This document shows, one piece after another, positions 32,938 to 45,113 of a DNA stretch of 64,000 bases. The stretch comes from Bombardia bombarda (Eukaryota; Ascomycota; Sordariomycetes; Sordariales; Lasiosphaeriaceae): positions 2,666,001-2,730,000 of the forward strand of contig JAULSR010000004.1 in the NCBI GenBank assembly GCA_030512295.1. The letters run 5' to 3'. The notes beneath the pieces are model-generated. The model saw only the letters and a program-made list of their open reading frames with translations, did not search any database and had not been told where the DNA came from. The translations under genes and the position numbers were made by a program. The first letter of the stretch is position 1. Each line of letters begins with the position of its first letter.

Positions 32938-35538
32938 ATGCGGCTCACGTCGAGGAGATGCTGTCAGAGGACAGTCGCGACCGTCGTAGTTAGCGCACTG
33001 TTAACGCGTCAGGCCGAGGGCAAGGTGCCATGCACATTCCGCGATCCGTTCAATGGTGAGCTGTCAACTGCAATTACACGAGATGACATGGCAGATACTA
33101 ACATGAAGATGACACCGAATAGTGATCGATCCGCAAAACTGGGTAAATCCAGATGACATGACTGGTACGTGGTTATCTCGAAGCCTGTGATATGAGTCCA
33201 TTCTAACAATGCCTCAGCCGCCGACTTCATCCCTCCGCCAGGCACCAACTACGCGGATCCGACAGTCAAGGGGTCGTCCCGCAACTTCAACATCGCCCTT
33301 GTCGCCATCGACTACTCAGATCTGTCATTTGTTGTGACGCAGCCCCCCAATTCGACCGTGTTTGGAAACCCCCAGCCAGGGCTACCGACCGTGACCAGAG
33401 ATCAGGTGCCCAAGTACTACCAGGACCTGCTTAACCTTCCACAGACGCTCAATAGCGGGCATACGTTGCACGAGTACTGGATGGGGTGAGTTGGGCTACT
33501 GGACCTTGAAGATTGATGAGGTGGGAAGTTGGGGCTAACTGTCAGCTAAAAGTGATTCCCACGGCAAGTTTGGTGTCGACCTGAGCGCTTTTGGGCCGTA
33601 CAGAATGCCAGCACTGTCGTATCAGTACGGAGTTGTAAGAAAGCACCGCTTGTGTTTAGTGATTCGGCAAAGAAGCTGACTGAACGATCAGGACCCCACG
33701 GGCTTTAACCCAGGAGCTTGTCCCGATAGATGTGGCATTAACATCCGCACAGACGCCCTCAATGCTTGGAGGGCACAGGTCGGGAATGGTAAGAATCATC
33801 AATATCTCATCAATATCACAACCATACACTGGCAATATCATTGTCGATTATGGGCTGACCATCCCATCAGAAACGGCCGCATCTTTCGAGTTAGTCTTTA
33901 TCCTCTCCGCCGGCCAGGACGAGTCCTCGACATGGCAAGAATTCGGCGAGATGAAGTTCCAGACCAAAGAGGACGTGACCGAGCCCTTTGGCTCGCCCGG
34001 CAATGACACGCTCCCCAACTACGCCAAGACCCGATATGTCGAGTGGACCTCATGGGCCTCGGCCGCAACCATCTGGCCCAATGCCGGTAGCGGCTCGTCC
34101 ACGCAGGCAGAGAGCTCAGGCATGGGAACCTACGCTCATGAGCTGAGCCACTTGCTGGGCATCGGTGACAACTGCAAGTCCCCATCCTACCCCTCATCAT
34201 ACATCAAATAGCTAATAAGCGCCAGACAACAACCCCTACGGCGTTCCCCTCCGCCGCGCGTACGCAGGCCCCTTCTCCATGCTCGACCGCGGCAGCTTCA
34301 ACGGCGCCGGCGGACCCCACAGCCGCTGGAAGATCCCAGCCCTCGAGGGCGGCTCCATGGGCTCGCTGCATAGTATGCGCGACAAGAATCAGATAGGACT
34401 AATCAGCAACACTACCATCCTGCACCTTTCACGCGAGGCACTTGCTAACTCCGGCCCGGTTGTGGCTCAGTTTGCTGCTCGCGCCGTTGACCCCGGCGCG
34501 GGATTTATGGGTGTGCGGGTGCAGTTGGATAGGGACCGATCGCCGACTTGCAACATCTCGACGGACGTGCTTTGTGATGGGGGCGGGTATAATAACTATG
34601 AGATGGAGGTTGTGTAAGTTTCTCAATGTGATCTGTCGATGTGGGTAATACCGAGGCTGATGAATTTCTTCGCAGCGATCGCATGGGAGCCGATAGCTTT
34701 GGCCCAGACCATGGAGTCTTAATCAGCAAGACAAAGAATCGTGATACCCGTTAGTCTTGCCCTCCCTCTCCATCCACTTCTTGAACTATTACTAACTCAA
34801 GTCCCAGAGCCATTCCAATGGGTCATTGGTCAGTACTGACTAGCATAAAACCCACATCTACTAGACACCATCATACTAACCCCCCCCCCCCCCCCCCCAG
34901 ACGCAAACCCCCAAGACATCAACCTCGTCGACTTCCTCCGCCCCAACGGCGACAAGGCCATGATCACCATGGGCGACTACCGCCAACTCCTCGACGCCCT
35001 CTTCCACGCCGGCACGCGCTCCGGCAGCGAGTACGAGTTCGTCGACACCGCCAACCGCCTGCACTTCTACGTCATCAAGCCGAGCCGCAGCGCCACCGGC
35101 GTCCTCTCCTACACAGTCGCCGTGCGCTCCCTCGACGGCACCGGCGGCCCCAGCAAGCGCGGCGTCGCGCTCTCGGCCGGCGAGGTCGACGCTGGGAAAC
35201 CCACGGCCGCGGGCGCCGCGTGCTGGTTTGACCTAACGAATACGGGCACGTATGTCGCGCCGGGCGCGGGCGGGGCGCACCCGGATGATGCGACGGCATT
35301 CTTGACCTCGGATGTGTACAGGCTGAGTGCCAAGGTCGAGGGCAGTGGGTGGCATGTCGAGGTGCCGAATGCGCTGGCGACGGCCAAGTTTGGGAACTCG
35401 ACGAGTGTGTATGTTGCCGTTGGGGCTGCTGTGGATGGCGCGGGGAGTGCGACGGTGACGCTAACGGCGACGTCGGAGTCGGATTCAAAGGTTTCGGCGA
35501 CGGCGGTTTGTAACGTGGCGAAGGGGAGGGTGTTTTGA
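32938..35538 (+). CDS. Secreted M6-family-like metalloprotease, ten exons
   Basis: Exons are 32938-33055, 33123-33164, 33218-33485, 33553-33634, 33692-33788, 33871-34173, 34226-34613, 34676-34749, 34802-34828 and 34901-35538, totalling 679 codons in frame. The N-terminus is hydrophobic and may be a signal peptide (TVATVVVSALLTRQAEG). The zinc-binding motif is YAHELSHLLGIGDNY (HExxH), completed only after splicing, then NNPYGVPLRRAY and MLDRGSFNGAGGPHSRW, which is the M6 (immune-inhibitor-A-like) arrangement. The C-terminal ~200 residues resemble a beta-sandwich extracellular module. The intron after GDNY starts with GC (GCAAGT at 34174), a GC-AG intron. The last intron has an 18-C tract just before its AG. 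Likely role: extracellular protein degradation. Confidence 0.85.
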
Positions 35539-35884
35539 GGGGCAAGGAGTGGAGGAGATGGAGACAAGCAGTCTTTGTGATAGTGATATGCTAGAAGCTC
35601 CCACTAGGTCCATAATAGAGATGACAAGGCTGAGAAGCTAGGACAATGGGCCGCGGTTAGAGCCATTACGTGCAAGGTGACATGTTGCAGGTTGGGTGGA
35701 CGGACGGTTGGACTCGTGAGATGTATACATTAACGTCATTGTCATAAAAAAGCAGACTCGGAGCGGAAGAACACCTACGCCAGTATCAAGGCAGGTAGCC
35801 AGTGGGTAGGCAGGTCGGTAGGTAGGAAAGGAAAGATATAACCGGAAATGGCATGATATGTAAAATAACAACCCCAGTACTATT
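35539..35884. other. Convergent spacer
   Basis: This is the 3' flank of the metalloprotease and of the NACHT pseudogene. It holds GGTAGG-type short repeats near 35805-35828; no gene. Confidence 0.4.
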
Positions 35885-37929
35885 CTAGCAATTTGAAGAC
35901 TTTGCACGCTTTGCTCCTGCAGCGGAAGCTTCCTGATCCTCCAGACTTCCATCATTTCCCCGGTCAAACATACTTCTCCCTCTTTTGTTGCCAGTGAAGC
36001 CATTATTGCCCTCGCCACTCGATGGTTGGATGACGTTAGATAGATACTTCTCGAAATGAGCATCGACCATGGGGTTGTGTGCAGATGACGTGTCTTGTCT
36101 AGTTTACCTCGAGAGGCCTGTTCCGTAAATTCGGGAATGATGGCTTATATCCTCTCGCATCCTCATACACTGAACATCCCTTATGAGGAAACCAGTGGAT
36201 TGTTATAACAACCTTTTCATAGAGGTGACCCCCGTACTGATTGCACCCGGAGGCGGTCTTATTATGCCATTCAAGTCGGGGAAGAAAGATCTGGTTCGGG
36301 CTATGTCCCCTGGTAAGGAGATAGCAGAGAAGTTCTGTGTGCTGCATGGGCCAGCCATTTCGAAACCAGCGGCCTATAACCGTAATATCATGCATCAATC
36401 CCAGAGCTGGATATCCTAGGTCATCCAAATATGCTTCGTCGTTTTCGAGTTGCCACCGGATGTAGTGTGTGAGACCAGCAGCCAATAGGTGTCCACGAAA
36501 CCACCACGCGCTTATTTTGGGCTGATCAATTCCATCTTTGGTGTCGGGGTCAGTAGTTTGATCAAAAAGGCGTTCCCTGGTGCGTTCATGAATGAAAACC
36601 TCTTGGCCGGAAGATTGACCAAAATGCATCTCAAATGCATTCCATGGTCGGCTGGCCACCATGAGCTTGATACCAGGGCACTGTGAAAGCTTTTGGAGTG
36701 ATTTGCAAAGCTCAATATGATCCCCACTGAACTCATCCAGACTGTCGATAAGAAAACAAATTTTGATAGCAATTTTGTCCTGGGTCGAAATTTTGCGTAC
36801 AATCTCTTGTAGCTCACTCACTGTCCATTTCAGAGACAACTGTGAAGATAGTGGAGAAACGTTAAGTCGATTCCACCAGTCGGGGCAGACATGGCGTATC
36901 AATTCCGGGTTCTGGCTTAGACTTGGAACGTCGTAGACAAGGGAGCGGTGAAGTCCTTCATCGGATCGCTGTATTGTTGTGCCAGAGCTCCAGAAATAAT
37001 GACAAGCTTTAATGACTGGTTTATTCTTGGCCCACGCAGAAAAGAACTTGCCCGTAAGGGGTTCTGAGCAATGAAATTTATAAGAGTGGACTTGCCCGAT
37101 CCTAGACGGCCTGATATCCAATAGATGCCGCTGCCGTTCTTCAGCCACTGTTGGATAGGAAGACTCGTGCCACAGTTGCGATCTCCCGAATAGACCCAAC
37201 CAAAAGCCCTTTCGTGCGCTTCAGTAATATTATTGTATCTTGTCTGACGGTGGTCATAGTCCATAGTTACCAGAAACTGATGTTGTTTCATGCATTTCTC
37301 GCCAGCTAAAGATAACTGGGAAACTCTGGTGGCCAAAGCCTCAAATTCCGAGTCGGAGAAACCCTTCTTCGTAATGTCGGATTTAATGCTATCAATCCTT
37401 CTCTGTATCAAACTCAGGGATTAAGATATGTTGCCTAACTGTTCTAACCTCCTCTGGTTCTAAATATGGGCCTCAGAGCGCAAAGTCGCGAACTGCATAT
37501 TTATATTATCGATCGCTTGACTACAACAATAACATACTTAAGATGTGTAGCACCATCAAACCCAGATAGCTCTCAATAGTTTCCCGGAGGCGATCAACCT
37601 CTACCGACTTCAGTAACTCCTCCATCGCAGCACGGAAGCTTCGCCAAATCTTCGGACCAGAATATGCGTTACTGCTCATCCGAGTCACAACATTGAGAAG
37701 TTGCTTGCAGTCTTGTCAACATTTTGCAGCTAGACCTTACAAAGAAGTCTCACCGTGCAATATCCCAGAAGAGACAGGTTGGGCGCCGGTATCCAGTTTC
37801 GAGCTGAAATCGATAAGGACATCGCAGATATACTCCAGTCTATCGTGGGGTGCCGTTGAAAAGCTGAGTGGCAAACTAGACAACTTAGACAACCGTCCCG
37901 GCAAGACTAAGTGCCGTGAGAGGCTCCAT
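35885..37929 (-). pseudogene. NACHT/STAND (NLR-like) gene, decayed by several stops and a frameshift
   Basis: The gene reads leftward from MEPLTALSLAGTVV at 37929, the usual start of fungal NACHT proteins with a helical N-terminal domain. In-frame stops lie at 37885-37887, 37876-37878 and 37840-37842; helical sequence continues (IWRSFRAAMEELLKSVEVDRL). After an intron come INMQFATLRSEAHI and NQRRLEQLGNIS, each followed by a stop (37460-37462, 37421-37423) where related proteins have Gln. The NACHT core has P-loop YWISGRLGSGKSTLINFI, a frameshift at 37058-37061, FWSSGTTIQRSDEGLHRSL, Walker B-like ICFLIDSLDEFSGDH, and LMVASRPWNAFE. The region normally following is shortened. A last intron (GTAAAC, about 36107-36056) joins RPLE to KYLSNVIQ; the end is at 35885. 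NACHT proteins act as intracellular immune-type receptors in fungi; this copy cannot make a full product. Confidence 0.8.
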
Positions 37930-39236
37930 GGCATCAGGAGTTGACGGGCTGTCTTGTGATGGCCAAGGGGTATCAATCGCTGTCTGGGTTGGCGAAGCGC
38001 GGGATGGAGGCTTCAGCACAGCCTCTCAGCGATGAATTGGCACCGATATGGGGCGCAGTAGAATAGTATGCCTTGCATGGGCATATCGAATAGTTCCAAG
38101 GCATTTTCGCCGGTCAATTTGTAGCGTGTTACGGCTCAGGCATCAATGTGTGAAGCCCAACTTAGGTTAATTAATTGAATACCCGGGCAGCATCACGATC
38201 GGGTAAATCAATGATAAGATGAACACAGCCAAATCTCTAATCGGAGATTGCCGCTGTAAGAAACAACAGGTGAGTGTACTTGACCACCTTAGATTCCAGT
38301 ATCATAAACACCGTGGAATACATCGAGACTTCACGACAGCAGAAAATGGTGTGCACATATTGCAAGCTATGAACGATTAGTTCAAATGACCGAAAAGCTG
38401 TTGGACCCCAATCACCATTATAATAGAACTTTCACTCTATTCTTTAGTACCACATCCAGGGCCACGTCCTCCACGCACTTGCAATGTAGTCTCGGCCTCG
38501 GCCTCCATTGCGCCCAGTGTTCTCAGGTGCATTGTTGCCAGACTTGCGGTCCATTTTGCCCCCAAGGGAGAGTATAATACACTTCTCGCACAAGCGTTGA
38601 ATGGTGTTGGTGCGAGGCATCTCGGTCAGTTACCACCCTTAGAGTAGATGGCATGCAATACGGCTTATATCGATTCCAGTAGTATGCATGCATCCAGGTC
38701 GCCGCTGGACTCGGGCGCGGCCTTGGCATTCTAGCCGAGCGGGATTCGGGCCAACGCGAGTCCTTGAACCAACAAACCGGATCAGTTGCCGCTATGACGG
38801 CCAAGGGTTCAATCTTAGTATTGACCCGATCGCTCGGTTCTGCGCTATCTGGGCCATTGAACATGGGACGAGAGATCTGTCCCCGGGTCAGACAGTTCCG
38901 CCGTTTTCTGCGCCGTTGGCTGAACTCCTTCATCTCTCTGTCAGTGGGGGCCGACAGAGGGTCAACAATTCACATTTCAATTCCAGAATGCGGATGTTGC
39001 CGGCCACAACAGGCAGCAAGATGATGTGTGCCACGCGGGGCAATTAATTATTTCGTCCCAGTCCCCGACAAAAACGACTCGCAGAGTCCTGTGGGTTCAC
39101 GCTGGCTTATTTCGATTTGCCACTAGGAACCTTCCACATTCTCTTTATGCATCTCTACGCTTATAGCGCTTCTCGACTCTTTATCCCGCAAGAGTACATC
39201 GACTCAACTCCTTAAGCTGCCACGCCAACCGGTGCG
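37930..39236. other. Divergent spacer between NACHT pseudogene and SDR
   Basis: No supported gene. The last 100 bases before 39237 are CT-rich and look like a 5' leader. Confidence 0.4.
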
Positions 39237-40362
39237 ATGTCGGTATCAAACCTGCTCGACTATGTGCACTCGCAGCTCAGCGTGACGCCGCCCTACCCGA
39301 CTAAGCAGTTCACAAATCAAACATGCATTGTCACAGGCTCCAATGTGGGCATGGGCCTGGAAGCAGCACGCCATCTCGTGCGACTAGGAGCTGCAAAAGT
39401 GATCCTTGCTGTCCGGTCGATTACCAAGGGCGAAGAGGCCGCCAGGTCCATTGTCGCATCCGAGAAACGCGAAGGCGTCGTCGAGGTCTGGGAGCTAGAC
39501 TTGGCCAGCTATCAGTCCGTTGAGGCGTTTGCCCAGCGTGCTCAAGGCCTGCCACGGCTGGATGTTGTAGTAGCCAATGCTGGCATCTTGGTGTACAACT
39601 TTGCGATGGCTGAGGACAACGAGTCAACAATCACAGTCAATGTGGTCAGCCACATGCTTCTGGCGCTGCTTCTGCTGCCCAAACTGCGCGAAACAGCCGT
39701 GACGGTGCGCAAGCACTCGGTCTTTACCTTCACCGGCTCGTTCACCCACTGGATGACAAAGTTTCCCGAGCGCAACAGTGAGCATATATTTTTTGCGGAC
39801 CTAGCCGACGAGAAGAAGGCCCGTATGAAGGACAGGTAAGAAAACAACAGCGCACGCTCCTGAAGTGAACAAATCGAAGGCATGCTCAACGAACACATAA
39901 CTGACGGCTTGTGTAGATACTATGTCTCCAAGCTAATACAGCTTTTGACGATGCGGGAGTTTGCCAACGAGCTCTCCAAGTCGCACAAAAACGGCAAAGT
40001 CATTGTATCGGTTGTCAACCCCGGCTTCGTCAAGACGGAAATTATGCGACACGCAGGTGCGATGTTACAAGTGGGGCTGAAGGTGTTGCGAAAGGTCCTT
40101 GCGCGCACTACCGAGGAGGGAGGGCGGACTTTGATTCATGGTGCAGAGGGTGGTGAGGAGACTCATGGGCAGTACTTAAACGACTGCAAAGTTGGAATGT
40201 AGGTTGCTGTTGCGTATTTGCCACTCTGCTGAAACTGACAAATCACGCAGTGTCGGCGAGTTCGTCTCAAGCCCTGAGGGTGAACAGAAGCAAAAACAGC
40301 TCTGGAGAGAGTTGACAGAAAAACTGGAGTCTATACACCCCGGATGCCTGCAGAATATCTGA
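39237..40362 (+). CDS. Short-chain dehydrogenase/reductase, three exons
   Basis: Exons are 39237-39835, 39917-40200 and 40253-40362, encoding 330 residues. The Rossmann NAD(P)-binding motif is TGSNVGMGLEAARHL (TGxxxGxG), the structural motif is VVANAGIL (NAG), and the active-site YxxxK is YYVSK, completed across the first splice junction. The active-site Ser lies in the FTFTGSFTH region. NPGFVKTEI is the usual PG motif after the catalytic Lys. This is a classical SDR of the retinol-dehydrogenase/WW-oxidoreductase-like group common in fungal genomes. The substrate cannot be told; no cluster partners adjoin it. Splice sites are canonical. The protein is cytosolic with no membrane anchor visible. 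Confidence 0.88.
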
Positions 40363-42405
40363 AGGGGCCACCGATGACATTGGAGATTTGTGCCGATGAG
40401 ATTGGAGGGGGTCCCCTCTCGAATGTGTCGACCCAAAAAGTAAAGAATGTGCTCCCACTTGGGAATGCAATCCTGAACTTGCAATGGTTCTTCTTGGCAG
40501 CAAGCAGGTGCGTGATGCAGCTAACTGTAAGAGGTGCTGCTCGACTGTGAATTTGAGTTATCTCAAGTTTTCTCTGAATCATGGACAATGGGGACAGGCA
40601 ATTGGACAAGGTGTTGAGGAATCGTCTGTTTTCGTCTCTTTTGCTGCGTTGTCATCTGGGAATTCCTGCATGACGTGCATGTCTTAGTCTTTAGACGACG
40701 ATATTTTGATCAGCAACTCTTGCCACCAAATCCCCGTGGAGATAGATAAACACTGCCAATCTACGTACTCTTTCGGAGTTTCTGTTCTTCAGCGCCGTTG
40801 GCAGGTTGCACTCGACCACAGACCACCTTCCAATCCTGGACGGAGGCGATTAATACTTGGATATCGTATTAGCTAGGGGAGCCCAGCGAGACAGTTCACC
40901 CGTGTTGCACCATGCATGACATAGTGGTAGGAGATGCGATCCACGTGGCCGAGATTCCATCAACGTCGATATGCCGTTGAGCTGCCGAAGAAGGGAAGAG
41001 AGGAAATGTGAAGAAGCAAATGCTTCGATGAGCCTTCCGCCTTGGGAAACGCAATGGAACAGGAGAAAAGCCAGTGGCTGTCATAGCCTGGCTGACAAGG
41101 ATCTTGACATGTCATTCGTAAATTCTCCGAGGCGCTCCACTTGGGGCACGACAGACCTCGTTTTCAATATGGAATGTTGGAATAAGTTTGACATTGTCAG
41201 TATTTGCAACGGAAGGATACTTCGGAAAAGGATGGAGTACCACCCATGTTCCAGTTGCAAGAAGGAACGACAGGACCTATCATATTCATGTCTGACATGT
41301 CAGCAGGACTTTGAGTGACGACTCGGATCTCCCCACTTGTTGCGGGCTCAACATTGGATTGGACAGACATGCAATCTCGAGATCAAAGTTTCGAGACCAA
41401 CAGCGCGGGAAGGACCAACCCTCGAGCAAACCCGCTCGAGAAGATGACTGGATGTGTGCTAGTGCAACCTGAATCAACCGGCTCCACCTGCGCTCCCCAT
41501 CTCTCAAACGCACCTAGGCGAGCCTGGCAAGGCATGCATGCAGGCAGGCGGGCACTGTCGGGCAGGCGGCAATAGGTCAGCTCGCTCTCCCCCACCGCGA
41601 CTACCGTGTCTGGAACGGAAGATGGAAGGAACAGCGGAGGAGGAAGGAGCAATCACATTACCTAATCGCGCCTTTCTGCCCGCCCACGGGGGAGCTGGCC
41701 CACGCCAACGACGAGCGTGCACCCTTGGCAAGGACCCGACAGGCCTCCTCGCTCTCTCTTTCCTTCCTTATTCCAGAGTGGAGAAACAGGACACAGCCCA
41801 TGTCACCCCATCAATCCTGAGACATGGCGAGAAACAACAGATAATGGGGCAACAAATCACCAGCGGTGCCCACACACCGGCGCTGCAACGCCTGCCGGAT
41901 TAGTCCCAGTCCACACCCACCCGCAAAATTCGCGCAACCCAAGGACTGGAGACTGGACGAAGTTGAGTGGCTTGAACAGTTTCCGTGACTCCACGTGTGA
42001 ATGCGTTACACACAGTGAGGGCTGTGTGGGAGTGTGGGCTGGGTGAGTTGACCTATGGAGCGGGGGCGGGTGAAGGAGGGGTGATGATGGATGAGGGGCA
42101 ACTTGCACTTTTACGATAGCGATGTACGTCAATCTTGGCGTCTATCGCTCGCCCCTCCATCCATCCCCCCCCTCCCCCGGCCTAGGATAGAGAGACCAGA
42201 CTAACAAGGACGAGGCGAGGAGCGAGGGGTGGGTGGACGGTGGTGACAAACTCGAATAAATAGCCTCTGGATGCCCCCGCCTTATGGGAATTGTTTTTGA
42301 TTCTTTTGTATCCCGCTTTCTCGATCCATCTTGCCAGACAGAGCAAACTCACCAACCCACTTTCAAACCCTTTTCAAACCAACTCTCCCCAACCAACCAG
42401 CAAAT
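40363..42405. other. Spacer and promoter region of metallothionein
   Basis: A minor frame at 40971-41318 (ending with CSSCKKERQDLSYSCLTCQQ) has paired cysteines but no other support. The stretch just upstream of 42406 contains GAATAAATAG at about 42253, a TATA-like element, and C-rich/CT-rich leader sequence typical of a strongly expressed gene. Confidence 0.4.
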
Positions 42406-42614
42406 ATGTGCGGTGCCGATTGTGCCTGCGGTGACAGCTGCTCGTGCGCTGGCTGCGGCAAGCACGGCAAGTAAGGAGATCACTTCACTCCTTCTCTTGT
42501 GAGTGCATACGCCCCCCATCTTGATGACGAGAAAACCTCGTACTGTTCAAAGGTAACTAACACCCCCTCCTTTGCAGGCAGATGACACAACCCTCACAGG
42601 TCATGCACATCTAG
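42406..42614 (+). CDS. Short fungal metallothionein-like protein
   Basis: The first exon encodes MCGADCACGDSCSCAGCGKH, with six cysteines in C-x-C and C-x-x-C spacing, the pattern of the very small copper-type metallothioneins of ascomycetes. It binds metal ions by thiolates in the cytosol and buffers copper. Unspliced, the frame ends after GK at 42472-42474 (22 aa). A strong intron is present: donor GTAAGG at 42471, branch GTAACTAAC at about 42553, acceptor TTTGCAG ending 42577. Splicing extends the protein by QMTQPSQVMHI to a stop at 42612-42614 (33 aa). Both forms keep the Cys core. The TATA-like element and long CT-rich leader suggest high expression. Confidence 0.75.
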
Positions 42615-44228
42615 CAGAGTGAAAGAAGAAGAAGAAGAAGAAGATGGGGGAGAGAGGAGATTTTGCTTTCAGCTCTCGACATCCTTGGCATTCATTCTCA
42701 AGATGCCATCACGTCAACACGTTCCTTTCCGTTGCGGTTGAGTGTGAGGTGTGAGGGGCGATGGATGATTTAGCACTATGAGTCAAGGGGTGGTAGACGG
42801 GCTTCATAGCACAATCAAGTTGATTCTCACGAACCACCGCGCACTTCCCATCAACTCACCGTGACGGAGAATTTCTAAAGCTAGGAGAGACTGCCCCGTA
42901 CCGTCCTGCAAGGCCCGCCCCATGACTGCCCTGACATGCTCGCGCTTCTTATTTAGAGAGAGGAACCCTGGGCGTCGACATGCACGCCCCTCTTGGCTTT
43001 CTCGCCTACCCTGGATGGGTTCTCGGCGATCCCACCTTATCTGCCGAGATCGATCCGAGCAGTGCTTCCGGTTTGGCCTACAGAAGTAGACTAGCGCTCC
43101 AATATTGCATCCGCGTTTGCCGCATCTAACCTTGGGTAACCATATTCACACACCACTTCATGTTACTATTTCAGCATGCATTCGCCGTTGTTCGGAGCAA
43201 GTAAACCAACAGACCCTAGAGAAACCCAAGAAACACTGTTTCAGCTTACTTACACTACAGTGACATACAGGGAAGGAGATGACCATAAACAGGCTGTGAT
43301 ATCTCTGCAGTACCTTACCTTTCACAAGGAAGATGACTCAATAAACAGTATCACAACCCAAACTAGACCATGTATTTACATAGATACTTTCTTATCAACG
43401 AAACGTTCCCATGGATATCAATTACGAGCAATACAACCGGATCTCTCCCCCTCCATCAATGTACCCCCCCTTTAAACTAGTATGAATACAGAGAAGAATC
43501 TTGCTTGTAAAAAGCGAACCCACGTGTCAACCAGATAGACAATCATCAAATCGGTCTCCCTAGCACCCAATCCATACAGAGCAGAAGGGCGGAAGAAGCC
43601 TAAAAAGAAGGAAGAAAAACAGACAAATAACTCCAATTAATCCCACGCCCATGACCCAGTAAACGCTAAACCATTGAACAGCAATGAACAACAGCGGATA
43701 TCCCCAAACCAACAAATACCTTTTCGAGAATAAAGGCACAGCAGGTAACAAAAGGAAAAAAAATTCATGTGTACAGTCGATCTGTCTCTTGCCTCAAGAC
43801 AAAACTGCAGAAAAGTCACAAACCATATGAGAAAAAGCAACCAGAACGCCGTTATACAAGCATGTCGCGCAAACAAAATCCAAGGACCGAAGCCACAAAC
43901 CACACAACAACAGGATTCTACTCACTCCCTTGGTAGTCCTAAGAAACAAACTCCCAGGGATGGCATAACGGCGGCAGTAGGAGTAGCAACAGACGTAACA
44001 GCAGGGGCAACAGCACAATCACCAACCAAGCCGCAGGAGTAGGCGAGCAGCAACAAACGGAACAGACGAAACAGAAGGGCCAGCAGCAGCAGCAACCGTC
44101 GTATCCCCAATCCGGATCCCAATCCCCATCTCCGTCAAACACCGGGTCAGAGAAGTAGCAGCCAACAGCGACAACCAAAGGTGCAGACAGGCTCAAAGAG
44201 AGAACACCTCAAACAGCGACGCGGCCTC
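42615..44228. other. Convergent spacer
   Basis: It begins with a GAA repeat (about 42626-42643) in the metallothionein 3' region. The right part is purine/CA-rich, probably 3'-UTR of the polyQ gene. No further gene. Confidence 0.4.
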
Positions 44229-45015
44229 CTAAGCCAGCCGCTTATGGGCCTCCCGCAGCCGCTTGACCCAGTGCCCGCGCAGCGTCGCCGGCATCTTGCA
44301 AAACACAATCGCCTTGTTCTCGTCCGTCAGCGCCTTCTCGGCGATCTTGAGCTGCAGGTCTGGATCCTCGCTCGAAAAGTCGCGAAAGAAGATGTCGAGC
44401 GCCTGCTCCGACCAGGCGCGCGCCTTTGCGCTGCGGAGCGCTTCTGCCAGTAGTGTGAGCCCATCCGAGGGATTGGCTGCTGCTGCTGCTGCTGCTGCGG
44501 CGGCGGCGGCGGCAGCAGAGTTATTCCCGGCCTGTTGTTGTTGCGGTTGCGGTTGCTGGTGCTGCGGCTGCGGCTGTAGTAATTGTTGTTGTTGCGGCAA
44601 GTCGAGGTGAGCGGACGAGGCCGCAGTCCGCCGCCGCTTCTCTGTGGGATTTGTGCCATTTGTTATTCCTCCATTTATCGTGGCGCCGTTCACCATGCCG
44701 TTCGCCGCCGCGCCATTCACTGTGCTATTAACGGTGGTATTGTTATTGTTATTGTTGTCGGGAGGTTGGAAGCGCTTTCGGGTGTGTTGTGTTGTTGTAT
44801 CTTCTGGTGGGGTCAGAGCCGAGGTAGAAGGAATAGAGCTGCGAGGCGGTAGGATTGTCGAGGTAGGGCGGGCGAATTGATGTTGTAGTGGTGGTTGTTG
44901 TGGGTGTTGTGGGTGTTGTGGGTGTTGTGGGTGCTGCTGCTGAAGTTGCTGCTGCTGTTGCTGTTGCTGATGTTGATGCTGCTGTTGCTGTTGCTGATGT
45001 TGATGCTGCTGCTGT

Positions 45016-45113
<98 letters not shown>

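Noticed and set aside
24980..40362. A secondary-metabolite cluster built around the P450 and SDR
   Set aside because: No backbone synthase, transporter or cluster regulator is present, and the enzymes are separated by unrelated genes.
40971..41318. A cysteine-containing 115-residue ORF
   Set aside because: The paired cysteines are suggestive, but there is no homology, splice or composition support in a gene-poor spacer.
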